A program made the position numbers and the translations under genes. The notes under the pieces were generated by a model. The model saw only the letters and a list, made by a program, of their open reading frames with translations. It was not told where the DNA came from and searched no databases. Source: Cloeon dipterum (taxonomy: Eukaryota; Arthropoda; Insecta; Ephemeroptera; Baetidae). Taken from it: a stretch of DNA of 64,000 nucleotides. The DNA is taken from the NCBI RefSeq assembly GCF_949628265.1, contig NC_088787.1, forward strand, positions 19,892,501 to 19,956,500. The letters run 5' to 3'. Shown one piece after another: positions 35,701 to 46,586 of this stretch. How positions within the stretch are numbered: position 1 is the stretch's first letter; each line of letters opens with the position of its first letter.

Positions 35701-38700
35701 CAATCTCTATATAAGTTTTGAAATATTCTATAGGGGCTTTGCCAATTTTATGATGAGATGAATTGTAATAACTAACCGTTATGGGCCTAATTAAACGTTT
35801 AACTTCAAACTTTTCGTAGTTTAACGGCATTTAATTTATTGCTAATCAGCAAAAAATTCCTAACATAGAAAATTGCTTGCAAGAAATGTTTAACTTGAAA
35901 TATATAATTAAACAGCCATTTTTTTAAATAACTTAATTTTTACTGTACACAGGTTTTGTATCACATGTTCGAAGCGTATAGTGAGATGGGCCCGGCAAAC
36001 ATTCTGCCCGTCGATGTAGCATCAGGTGAGTGCTAAAGTTTCTTTTTCAAAATTCAGTTATGCAAAAATCAATATGATTGTGTTTTTCTCCATTGGCTCA
36101 ATCCAAAAATACTTTATATTCAACCACATCCTCATGCTTGTTTACTGTGTTTTATCGTTTCATTGACCGTTTCAGGCATAGCGTCGTTCTTTGTGGTGGC
36201 GCTGGGCGGAACTGTGATAGGGGTAATCTGGGGTTTCCTAACTGGATTTGTGACGCGATTCACGCACCAAGTCAGGGTGATCGAGCCCATATTTATTTTC
36301 GTCATGGCCTACCTCGCCTATCTGAACGCAGAGATCTTCCACATGTCCGGCATTTTAGCGTGAGTGTGAAATTAAATTTATTTTTTAGAGATTTCAGTAA
36401 TTTAATTTTAAAATTTATTAATTTACTGTTTTAATTTATTGAAAAGATAAATTCTTCTTGCAAGTCCTGACAATAATTGACAGTCTTAAATTTTCTTTCC
36501 TCTTTGAAACCCTGTGTGGTTCTAATTATTTTGGCTTTGTGCGTGGCAGCATCACGTTCTGCGGCATCACGATGAAGAACTATGTGGAGGCCAACATTTC
36601 TCACAAGTCGCACACGACCGTCAAGTACGCGATGAAGATGCTGAGCTCGTCGTGCGAAACGGTTATTTTCATGTTCCTCGGAGTGGCCACGGTCAACAAC
36701 GCGCACTCGTGGAACACGTGGTTCGTCCTGCTCACCGTGCTCTTCTGCACAGTCTACAGATTCATCGGTGACTATTTTCGCTCCTCTTACGGCACTCCAA
36801 CTGCCGGATAACAAAAAATATTGTCACTTTTCCAAACAGAAATAGATCCGTCTGCTTGCTTAACTCTTATTCCGCCGTATGTCGAGATCGATAGCGCATT
36901 TTCATCAACGTGAGAGATGTTTTCTATAAATAGTAGCCAAGGGCGACTCTCTAATTCACTATTACATAACAGTTTTTTCATGACTTTAAATCCAATTCGA
37001 GTTAATAAGCACGTCAGATAAAATTTTGTATTTATTACTTTAAAACGATTGGTGACAGTTTTCGTTAACTAAGAATCATGCCGTCGATCGATTTGTATGC
37101 TCATTGATTATGTGTCGCAGGGGTGATGATTTTGGCCTCGCTCGCCAACAAGTTCCGGCTGCACCAGCTGAACGGGGTCGAGAAGTTTGTGATGTCTTAC
37201 GGAGGTCTGCGAGGTGCGGTCGCCTTCGCCCTCGTGCTACTAATCGACAAAAAAATCGTGAACCTGCAGCCTCATTTCGTGACCACCACCATCGCCGTGA
37301 TTTACTTCACCGTCTTCTTCCAAGTGAGTGCGCGCTCTGATTGTCTTTGAAACACCGTTGTGATCCGTTTTTTCCGTCCAACCCCAAGGGCATCACTATA
37401 AAGCCGCTCGTGAGAATATTGAACGTCAAGAGGGCGGAGAAGAGGAAGCCCACGATGAACGAGAGAATACATGAAAAGGTACATTTTCATTCTCAAATCA
37501 GTCCTTTTTTAAATGTTCAAAAAATAGGATTACATAACCCAATAAAATTAGAGGAGCCAGCTTTTGTCAAGTTATTAAATAAAGTTAGATAATCAATCCA
37601 AAGATGAAGCTTCCGCTGGAAACCAAAAGTGAAAAGGAGCAAACTTCACTTGTTTTTTAAAATCTTTACCATAAAAACGAAATTATATATTTTAATATTT
37701 AATTTTTAGGGGTTGTTTAGTTTGTAAGTTAATTTTTAGTAATTTTTACTAACAAAATAAATAAACAAATAAGTTACTGTTAACTTTGATATTACAGAAC
37801 ATTGATTACATCCTTTTCTCAGTATATGTAGTCATTTATACAAACTAAATGAATGATTCATAGTATAAGCAAGTATAAAAATTAATAAAGGTCACAAAAC
37901 ATTTTTTCTGTCTTTCACAGTGTATTTTAGTGCTTATTGATTTTTTACGCTTTTAGCTGATGGATCACATCATGGCGGGACTGGAAGATGTTCTCGGCCG
38001 ACACGGCAACTACCACGTCAGGGACAGATTCAAGCGATTTGACACCAAATACATCAGGCCATGGCTCATCAGGGACAATAAAGGTGCTGAACCCAAAATC
38101 CTCGAGACCTACAGCAAGCTCACCATGAAGGAAGCGATGGAATATATGCGCAGGTACGATTTATTTTTTTAATCTGAAATTTTTGAGACGAAAGTGACTC
38201 TGTTGGTTTTGGTTTCAGGAACGCGAGCACGATTGCCGCCTTCCCCGGGACGGAGAGCATGTCGACGCTGTTCCGCAACTGCACGCAGACAAACATGGAT
38301 GCGAGGTGGGGTAGTGGCGTCAGAAGGGCGCAAAATGACGACCCATTATTTGCCGCTTTGGCGCAAGACAGGTATTTGTAAGGCCAAGCAGAAAAGGAGT
38401 CTTTGCGGTGCCCAATAGATTGCGTGTGTGTGTGTCTCGCCGACCGCCGGTGAGAGAATTTTCCCAATTTAGGGTATAAAGGCTCCTTTTGAAGTAGGCC
38501 AACTCTTTGGATCTACATTGTACTATATGATTTTTTCTCCTCACTGAGCTTGATCGATACTCCACAATATTCGAAAGAGCTTCCTATCTAGCTTAGAGGA
38601 CCATTTTTGCCATACAATTCGCACTTGCATGCTTTATATAATAGAACACATATTTATCGACGCCCTCACTATTTTGCCTCTACCACTCTTGAGCAGCATG

Positions 38701-40634
38701 AATAGTTTAATTAGACTCGATGTTTTCAATCGCAAAATCTGACCTGCTAATTCCAATAGTAAGCAATAAAATTCAGCTACAATTGGAATGTCAAAATTCT
38801 GAGAGTGATAATAATTAGAGGAGGTTCCTCTGAATTAAATAGAGAAGCTGACATTGGCCTAGTACTACTTTGGTAAAATCGGCGTTTCTTACAAAATTAA
38901 CGTCTACAACTACCTGTCTTGTATAACTCGTTCATTCATTTAAATTAAAACCATTGAATCCAATTTGCAGCTGAGCCCAAATGCTTTCTGCGCAACTTCT
39001 TTCACATTTCTCTGTGTCTTTCATAGAATTTCGACTTCCAATCAAGACTGGCCAACATCTGAACTGATCTCCAAAAATTTAGTTTCAGTTTCACGCAGCT
39101 CGACTCCAGTGTGCAGAATCTGGATATGCAGGAGCTAGAGTACAACCCGAGCAAGAAGGATTTGACCGACGCCAAAATCCACCACTTGCTCTCCGAAGAG
39201 CTGTGCAAGCCCAGGAGGGTGAGCTAATTTTATTTGTTCTAAATTCACTCTCTAAACATAAGCGTAATTGTTCAGAGGCTCGAACCACCTGTAGTAAGCG
39301 TTTTTTATTCTCACCTATTTCAACGTTTTTATTATAAACTGAGAATGAGTGTAATTTGCGTTGTTGCAGCACCGGCGCCTGAGTTACAGCAGACACGCGG
39401 TCAACGATCGCGACCTGTCGACACAGGAAGTTAACTACAAAATGCACATGAACATGAGGCACATAATTAGCGGAAAGCACCATCACAAGAGATCAAAGAA
39501 GCTGAACAAGGTGAGTGAAATCGATGCAACCGGCTTCTCTCTCGAGTGTCGCCGGTTGCATAACGCCGCTAATGGCGGGCGTTTTTTTCGGCTTGATGCT
39601 CATTACTGCCTCTTTCAGGAGGGTAAACCCCACGTCAGCTTTCCGGGTATCACCCAGAACGGATCTGTGAAGCAGTTCACGCACGGTAAAGAAAAGTCAA
39701 TTTTTTTTAAATTTTATTTTATTTTTATTATTTTTATAAGTTTTAAAGGAGATTAACATTCGATTCCTGATGGTTAAATTTAGTTTAAGAAGCCTAATCA
39801 CTTGGTCGGAAATTCGGCTCGACGTTTTTAAAATCGGCAGAAACGTAAAAACCGTTACTTTAGCGGTTTTTGGCCTGAAACCTATCAAAAAGTGCCACAT
39901 GAACGCCGGTACCTTCAGGAATCGATTGTCTCTGTAAAAAATGGAATTTCAGTGCTCCTTTTAATCCCATTAATGATTTGGAATCAAATCCGCAGACTAT
40001 ATAAATGAAATGTTGGAGGAGTCTGACTCAAATGACGTGGACGAAGCCAGGCCGAGCACTTCTGGATTGAATGACGGCCCAGAGGGTGGCATCGTCTTCA
40101 CAGCTAAAAGCACACCAACAAACACTGGTGAGCGAGCAAACATGCACTGCTTTTGTTGCACAGTGGGGTTGATTTTGTTTTGGGGAGACCTTGAGTAAAC
40201 AAAAAATAGACACGATAACGGCTTTGACAGATACACACACGAGTTGCATGCGGAGAAAAATAATTTTTAACAATCCTGTTATTAATCTATGGTTTGTTTT
40301 ATTGTGGTTCTCTGCTAAAATGTCTGGTGGCGGATGGATAATAACCTGAGATTTAACTGTGTGTGTGCGAAGGGCCTGTCTCCAATTCCAACTTGCTGAC
40401 GGTGCATCCAGGTCAAACGCATCAGCAGCCACGCCCCAATTGGCACCTTCCTCTGAAACAAACCACCCTTTCCTCCTGCTCCTCCGCCCCCGGAGTCGTC
40501 TCCCCCCACCCCAACCATAACGATCAGCCAACCGTAGCTGAAGCCTCCTTACCCTGGCGAAGGTCCCAACATATCACTGGTACAATTATTTCTTTCAGTG
40601 TTTTTTACATTCTTTCACAGCGTACTCTTAGTCT

Positions 40635-40690
<56 letters not shown>

Positions 40691-43357
40691 CGTATCTCTG
40701 GTGCACGAGTCACACAAACATGCATGCCGATCGATCGATTTGGTCACCCCTCATCAGTTTCGAGTGTACAAACACCATCTCTATCTCTAGTTAGACACTG
40801 GAGCCCTGGACCATGCCTTGTTTCTAATCTCTGCTGTGTCGAATTCGATCTAGACGAAGCAGTGGTGCACACCGAGGACCCGCACCCCAAGGATCCCGGC
40901 AAACGGTCCAGCCGCGCCGACTCAGAAGGTATATTTTACCTCTAGCCAGCATGTGACGGATATTTAAATCAGCTTTAAGACGCGCACCCTCTGACAAATA
41001 AGAGCAGAGCGTCGCATGTTAAATTATGTTTCATTCATCAGTCAGCACCCAGGGCAGCTGCAATAATTTCTCCGCTCGAGCCAACTGCGATTTCCCTCTC
41101 AGCATGCAATTTTTAGCTCCTTTAGAAAAATTAAATTATTAAATAAATTAACAAAAGAGTGAAATCTCAGTCTTGAGCAAGAACGCGAATCTCTTTTTCT
41201 CTATACTTTTTCTGCTGTATTATTCGTGCTGTTCGGTGGCACGAAAGAAATTCTATCATCGATCTCCGCAGCTTGCCTTCCATTTTTTCGCATGACTTAA
41301 ATTATTTTTTGTTACACATTTTTTATTATTTTGGCCCCTCATTGTACGATGAACGTGAATTGTTATACAGTTTATTATATATACACTTTCTCTTTGAATA
41401 AAAACTTTTTATTTCTCAAAACCCCGCCTCTTCGGTGCTTTGAATTTCTTTTTTATTAACTGCTGCCGGCATGTTTTTCCACTTTATCTTCTCAAGAGTA
41501 TTGTATTAACATAGCTTTTTTTCTCACGTAATGCATTCCCGTAGACTCAGATGGTAAGCATACAAATTTAGCTCAGATCTATATAATGTATCAGACAGTA
41601 AAGTTGAATTGCGAACATAATAAAATGCAAATATTCACCGACTTGACGAGAATAAAATGCATCTGCAGAGGAGGCAGTGCACGTGACTCCGACCGCCACG
41701 GAAACAGTCCTTCCCTGGAAGAGAGACGATGAGGCTGAGCAATGCACTTTCCCACTCAAGCAGCAAGAATTCCCCGGGTGGTGCAGCAATAAAGAGTACC
41801 TAGCATATAATTCTCCGTCATCCACATTCCTAGGTAGGTCACCGAGAGGAAAATCAATTGAAAGAGAGCAAGCACACGCACAGGCGAAAATATGGGAGGG
41901 AATGAATAAAAGATTATTATATAAGAGCAGAGCTTGTTGTCGGGGAGGCCGCTGCGAGTGTCACCGGCGCCTAGGCAACTGGCTCGACACAGCTGCAGCG
42001 CCGGTTGCATAATTTTTTTGCTAGTTAAAATGGCTTCTCTGATTTTGTCACTGCAATTTTTAGATTGAATTGAAATGATTTAAATCTTTGAAAATTCCGA
42101 TTGAAATAAATTTAATCTGGTCTAAATGTTTGCTGGAAAATCAAAATCCAAAACTGAATTAGAATTGTGACTCAAAAACTTAACTATTATGTGTAATAAA
42201 TAATAAATAAAAAAATTAACTAGTTAACATGTAGAAAAATCTCGAGTTATTGAGTGCTTTGGGTCTTCAGGTGGACTTGACCAGCCGAAGGTGGCCTCTG
42301 TGATCGGCCTGTTCCGGCGAGAGAGCACAGTCGACCAGGAGATGGCGCGCGCTGACGCTGCCATCCTCGTGATCGAGGAGTGCCCTGCGAGTCCGGTGCC
42401 CTCAGTGGTGGTCTGCGGCACACCTCCGGCGCCGCCAAAGAGGCCCAGCTCGGCTCGCAGGGGCTCCCTGCTCGAGCTCGGCGCCTCCGTCGACCCCATT
42501 CCCGAGGAGGAGGCTGGTGCGTACCCCGCAAAAATCGATAATTGAAATTATTAATAAATAGATGATTGAATTGAGGATAATGAATGAAGAAAGAATAAAT
42601 AATGATGGATGAAAATGAGAAGATTCATAAATCACACAAATTAAAAAATTGATTTAGTAAATAATAACGTACACTTATATTAGTTATAATAGTTCAAGTG
42701 TATTTTTAATTATTAGCAGGCTTTTTTTTTAATTTTCATTGCTACTGTTTTAAGGAGTTTTTTTAAATTTAAACGAATGAAGTTTTCTAATCAATTTTTA
42801 CCGGAAGGAACCGTCGGGTTCCAAATCAAGGTGTTTTTTTGTTCTGAACGCCTGAAGGTCAGAAAAGGAGGATGGCCGCTGTCAGGGCATTCTAGTTGGT
42901 TCGGCTGGCGCCTTCTCATTAAGTTTGATATGGTTAATGTCCTTTTTAATTTATTTCCTGTGTGTAAAACCATGTTTTAAGGATCGATAGGATGAAATAG
43001 AAAAATATTATGTATGATCCTTTTAAGCTACTACTTTAGAATAAAACTTTTTTGCTCCAAGCTAAAACCCTGACAGCAGCTGTTTGCGCATTAAAAAAGG
43101 AGAAATAATCTCTTCCAGACGCAAGAAAGGACAAATTAATAAACGATTTTTAGCGCATATTAATTTTGAGCAGATGGACATGTACGTCTTTTGTCTTTCG
43201 CTTTTACTTGCCTTGGTTGGAAAAAAATCTTTGTGCTACTCTGTCAACAGGCACCCCTGAAAGCAGTGCAAACAAATCGCCGCCGTGGGCACAAAGACGG
43301 AGGAGAAAGCAGGGGGCCTGCTCCAGTTCTTATGAAGACTTTAGAAGCAACGTTTAG
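19457..43357 (+). CDS. Nhe2: Sodium/proton exchanger, Nhe2 (NHE3/SLC9A3-type)
   Basis: Electroneutral Na+/H+ antiporter of the plasma-membrane NHE clade. Exons: 19457..19727, 34693..34959, 35296..35492, 35953..36025, 36176..36359, 36550..36767, 37121..37323, 37389..37478, 37957..38153, 38219..38371, 39089..39218, 39370..39510, 39619..39685, 39996..40127, 40373..40579, 40854..40928, 41545..41553, 41669..41833, 42271..42516, 43251..43357. All phases match, giving 3132 nt and 1043 residues. Residues 1-20 are a signal-peptide-like segment. The membrane domain runs to about residue 470 and has the inhibitor-site motif [16 protein letters not shown] (136-151), the ion-binding [10 protein letters not shown] with N240-D241, and [10 protein letters not shown] (R434). 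The CHP-binding juxtamembrane region follows GITIKPL (472). The tail has PKA-type sites RRLS (S666), RRES (S945) and RRGS (S992). It ends in SNV, a class I PDZ ligand. Membrane exons are near certain; the exons from 40373 on are less so. Confidence 0.93.
22982..23029 (+). other. Exon-like interval inside the exchanger's large intron
   Basis: A 48-nt stretch has an acceptor preceded by A/T-rich sequence (TTTTACACAG) and a perfect donor (ACAG|GTGAGT). It is open in the phase used by the surrounding junction and would add 16 residues ([16 protein letters not shown]) between LAKIG and FHMTPKL. No NHE I know carries such an insertion, so it may be a cryptic or non-coding exon. A second perfect donor (CAAAG|GTGAGT) lies about 110 bp downstream. 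Confidence 0.2.
26670..26731. repeat. (AT)n microsatellite
   Basis: An uninterrupted AT run of about 31 units within the exchanger's large intron. Confidence 0.97.
26732..26771 (+). other. Possible 3' tail of a retroposon
   Basis: Directly after the AT run comes the small hairpin ACACCTTTGGTGT, followed at once by AATAAAGATCTCATCTCATT. A hairpin plus AATAAA with a simple repetitive tail is typical of LINE/SINE 3' ends. No coding remnant is visible on either side. Confidence 0.2.
27190..28097 (+). repeat. Interspersed repeat, copy 3 (longest)
   Basis: It aligns with copy 4 along most of its length: GTTGGGTAGTAATTT at the start, AAGTCTTTGAAGAAGCATTC, the GGTTGAAAGGGGTAGG / CACCCCCTAAACC core (27287-27320), then a terminal block near 28050-28095 (GGACAGAATAACAGC...GGCGTAATTTAAG). 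It has no coding capacity. It is longer than copy 4 because of extra internal sequence. The ends are where similarity fades. Confidence 0.6.
28672..28705 (+). promoter_or_regulatory. Candidate TATA + initiator core promoter in the exchanger intron
   Basis: TTATATAG (TATA from 28672) lies 30 bp before CCAGTCA, whose A at 28702 fits the arthropod initiator (Y-C-A-G-T-Y). The spacing is the canonical one. A GC-rich block (28290-28600) lies just upstream. An internal promoter could start an isoform or a non-coding RNA, but I see no start codon or exon that it clearly serves. Confidence 0.3.
32370..32956 (+). repeat. Interspersed repeat, copy 4
   Basis: The closest relative of copy 3. Shared blocks are TTGGGTGGTAATTTTAAGTG, AAGTCCTTGAGGAAGCATG, GGTTGAAAGGGGTGGG, CACCCCCCCTAAACCCTTC, GTTAACGGTGTGTAG and a GATTAGAACACGAGATTTGG segment. 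Its end (AATTGACAGCTCCCTCAGCA...) matches the end of copy 3. Confidence 0.6.
38306..38371 (+). other. Nhe2: Optional 22-residue extension of exchanger exon 10 (alternative donors)
   Basis: Exon 10 can end at 38305 (GAG|GTGGGG) or at 38371 (ACAG|GTATTT). Both leave phase 2 and join in frame to 39089. I used the longer form because the extra codons (including [16 protein letters not shown]) look coding. The short form would remove a basic/acidic stretch just before the [18 protein letters not shown] junction. Confidence 0.45.
40373..40579 (+). other. Nhe2: Exchanger tail exon 15, likely cassette exon
   Basis: 207 nt, phase 1 at both ends, so skipping keeps the frame. It encodes a Pro/Ser/His-rich linker ending in [14 protein letters not shown], which echoes [14 protein letters not shown] of exon 18. 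Its acceptor (GTGTGTGCGAAG) is poor in pyrimidines and its donor (CTG|GTACAA) moderate, both pointing to regulated inclusion. An internal donor at 40412 (CCAG|GTCAAA) would give a shorter form in the same phase. Confidence 0.5.
40638..40687. repeat. (CT)n microsatellite
   Basis: A pure CT run of about 25 units between exchanger exons 15 and 16. It may act as a long polypyrimidine tract for the acceptor at 40853, although it lies about 165 bp upstream. Confidence 0.97.
40854..40928 (+). other. Nhe2: Exchanger tail exon 16, likely cassette exon
   Basis: 75 nt, phase 1 to phase 1, acceptor GATCTAG and donor GAAG|GTATAT. It encodes an acidic/basic stretch containing [14 protein letters not shown] and KRSSRADSE. 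The DEAVVH start resembles the EEAVHV start of exon 18, another hint of exon duplication. Symmetry allows skipping without a frameshift. Confidence 0.6.
41545..41553 (+). other. Nhe2: Exchanger 9-nt microexon (exon 17)
   Basis: Nine bases lie between the acceptor CATTCCCGTAG and a consensus donor ATG|GTAAGC, phase 1 at both ends. Inclusion adds Asp-Ser-Asp between DSE of exon 16 and EEAVHV of exon 18, lengthening an acidic patch. Found only by reading phase and splice sites, so it needs transcript support. Confidence 0.4.
42517..42558 (+). other. Nhe2: Alternative 3' end of the exchanger by intron retention
   Basis: If the donor after 42516 (GCTG|GTGCGT) is not used, the frame continues nine codons (GAYPAKIDN) to a TGA at 42543-42545, with an AATAAA at 42553-42558. 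That isoform would have about 1017 residues and lack the terminal SNV PDZ ligand encoded by the last exon. Confidence 0.3.
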
Positions 43358-43644
43358 AAGACCGCAAGCGACAAAAATGAGAATCCAAAAAGAAAGAGTA
43401 TTTTAGCTTCCGTTTTTTAAACAGCACCGAGATTCTAAACAATTGCGAGAGAAAAGCAGTTAGCCTAGGACCTTTTAAATCTGACCTATCGCGAGAGCGA
43501 TGTTGCAAAACTAACTTTTATTGCCGCCTTAATAGAGAAACAATATTCGTAAATATTCACGGGCCTATAGGACTAGCGGTTAAATGCATTACCCCACACT
43601 TGGCTTTGCCCTATAATTATTATTGTTAAAAAATGTGTAACATA

Positions 43645-43650
43645 AATAAA
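43645..43650 (+). terminator. Nhe2: Candidate poly(A) signal of the exchanger gene
   Basis: AATAAA lies 290 bp after the stop codon at 43355-43357, the first canonical hexamer downstream of it. The sequence between is plain 3'UTR-like DNA. Confidence 0.45.
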
Positions 43651-46289
43651 GAACTGCTGCTTTTGTTGTTAAAAAAACGTAACTCACAAAAAACGTGTTT
43701 AAAAAAACGTACTCTAGGGCAATTTGCAGGCAAAATAAATTGCTAAGTTAATGCTCAAACGAAAAAGGGTTTAAAGTGCAACTAAATCGCTAGTGTGGTC
43801 GCTGATCGGCCAAAGCAAGACGAGACGAGGGTGCTGGTGCAGAAAAGTCGATGCATTTCAATTACTATAGATGACTTTAAAGTGTACAAATCGTCGGTAT
43901 ATTGTTACATAATTATTATATTCTACTTAAATGACGAACGAACAGGGCCCCGCGGCACGTGGAAACTAGCTGGCGACGAGAGAGAAATATAAACGTGATA
44001 AACAAAATTTTCTTTTCCATAAGATGCAAACTCGGTTGTTTAAACTTAGTCTTGCGCTATCCAGATACTTGTGATTGTGCTAATATAAAAATTCAGATTT
44101 GGTGCTACTTTTAGAGAGCTAAATCAGGCAAGGAAAGCAGTACTGATGACAAAAAATTAATCAATAGTTGAAGCAAAATTTCTATTTCAAAAAGCTGCCA
44201 CTATTCGATTTTTTAAAGAATTGCTTTTTATAGTCAATAGCCAATTATAAGTACCTACTTTTATGATTTAGTTTAATTTAAAAAAAAACCTCTAGTGGTG
44301 GCTTCATAAACTTAATTAGCCCATATACCATAATATTTTCTCTGTCAACGGCTCTCTGAACTTCAGTTGCCAGTTTATTTATAAGTAGTTCGAACAGTGT
44401 GAAATAGAAATGTTTATGAATTAAATTCTCTCTATGTAGAAATGAACTTTGTATCGTGTATACATTTTAAGTTGTGACTTTGCATTTTAGACGGTAATTT
44501 AAGGCAAAAACTGCTGCAGTGAAAAAGTATTTTCAAATTGTACAGGGCTGTGTAATTCGAATAAATAAGGTGTATTAATTGTATAATTACAACACGGATC
44601 GATCGCATGACATGAAAAACCCTCCACGACCGTTTTAAAACTCGTACTAACAGTAAGACGCGACTCACTTCACCCACGATATCGACCGATTCATCACACG
44701 CTGAGAGCTTTTTCGGGCAGTACATATATTCAAATTATTAAATTATGTATCCATGAGCGCAAATATGAAACGGGAGACGTGCTGTCTTGTTGGCTGTAAT
44801 GTGAAACTATTGCTTCAACGCATGCAATTTAAAAGTTAAAACCAACTGACATAAACACACACGTACACAATAAAGCAATGTTAAAACACACACAACACGT
44901 ACTTTTGGGGCATTTCGCCGTTTGCACGGAGGGTTGTCGCAGGGGAAGCCAAATCGAGAAGGGTTGACGGAGGGAAAAATACACACAAGCGATGATAAAT
45001 GTCTATTGTTGAAATTTTTGTGCTCCCATCGAGAGGAAAATAAATAATTTATTTTATCTCGGAATTATTCACAAAAACTGAATTTTTAATTCCGTATTTA
45101 CCCAACCGTCGTAAGCAGATTTTTATTGAAAATGAAACTCTCTTACCAGTTAAAATCATTTTGTTAGTAATTTGAGCTTCTAAACGAATTATTAAGTAAT
45201 TATTTTTACTTATTAGTGAGAATAAACAAGATATAGATCATTCAGATACTCGCAAATAATGATATCTTATATCAGAGCTAGTCAATAATGAACTGTATTA
45301 AATGAGAGTGGTTTAATGAATATCAAACACCTCTTCCCTTATTGATAGATTGATCCCTATTGAGGTCGAAATGCGCGAGGTTGTCGGAATTTGTAAGTAG
45401 AAATAAAATGCAGCTTTCTCGGTGCGTCGCAAGATATTTATTTTTTATATTTTCCGAAACATAACCCTTATTCTCCTTTAACCAAAATAAATTATGCTAA
45501 AATATAGTTACAACCTGTTACAAGGAAAATGGTCTCTTCAATTTTAAGTTCAGTAAAGAACTCTGGAGCAAAATTATCAAATTAAAAGAGAAAAAGAAAG
45601 AAATAAAACAAGACGACTTGGTGCTTAATATACCATAAATACATAGTATTGGGGCTCAGCGTGGCGTGAGATAACATTTTTTGTTAATTTTTTTTTTGCA
45701 GCAATGCTAGGGTCTGCAGCCCATTCTTCCCTACGTATTAAATAGAATCATTCCTCTTTCCTGTTTCTATCTTAAATATTATTTTCCAGTTTCAGCAGAA
45801 TTCTAAAGAGTGAAATTAATAAAAAGCACTTTTAAAACACGCGTAGCTTTTATTCAATTTGATCTTTCACATTTTTCCAGATTTTAAATATTTTCTCCAA
45901 GTGAGGAACGAAAAGTAAAATTGCATGTTTCAAATCATAATTATGCTGATAATGTTAATCACTTCTATTTGAATGCTCACAAATGGCATTGAAAATTTTT
46001 TCAAGAAGTTTTGGTACTCTCCATGATGATGGACAAAAAAATAATATCACTAGATCACTACCCACATTAAAAAATTATAGATTGGAAGCTTTTAGAATAA
46101 ATTTTTTACAATTAGCAAACGGGAAAAATACAGGATATTCCCATTATCTGGAAAAAACTGGACATTTCTTGCTGTTTATTTTCCAACATAGATAAAACAG
46201 CTGTTGATAAAAACTGGACAGATAACTGTCTGAACACTGGAATTTTTGTTTGTATGCTGCTAATATGAAATAAATAATTTCAATGAGGA
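43651..46289. other. Intergenic DNA downstream of the exchanger
   Basis: AT-rich, no supportable gene. Open frames at 43795-43992 and 44432-44725 show no motif and no splice context. There are no repeat-family copies that I can see. Confidence 0.5.
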
Positions 46290-46586
46290 GGTCGGTTTGC
46301 TTGTCACCTGTGGCGGACCGGTTGGAAGGGTTGCCGGCTGTGTCGTTGGGCGCGGAGGGGCGGCGCTGTCTGCACGCGCCGCGAGCAGCGAGAGCGAGCT
46401 AGCGAGAGATCGAGTCAGTCGGTCGGTGAGTGCGAGTGCGGCGACCGGCAACAAGAAACGACGGTGCCGGAGCAGCTTTTCAGACGCAGCAGCAGCCGCG
46501 TCCGATCGGGACAAAGAGATTCAGATAGGAGAAGAGCAGGACGCGGGTGGACAGCGCGGGTGCCACGCGTCGGCCCAGTGGGGCAG
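46290..46586 (+). promoter_or_regulatory. GC-rich island, candidate promoter and first exon of an off-window gene
   Basis: A CpG-rich block has an initiator-like GAGTCAGTCGG (A near 46416) and ends at a strong donor (GGGCAG|GTAAGG, 46587). A second donor-like CGGTGAGTG lies near 46425. No coding start with a defensible protein is present, so it would be a non-coding leader whose coding exons lie right of the window. The pattern mirrors the leader exons of the two genes to the left. Confidence 0.35.
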
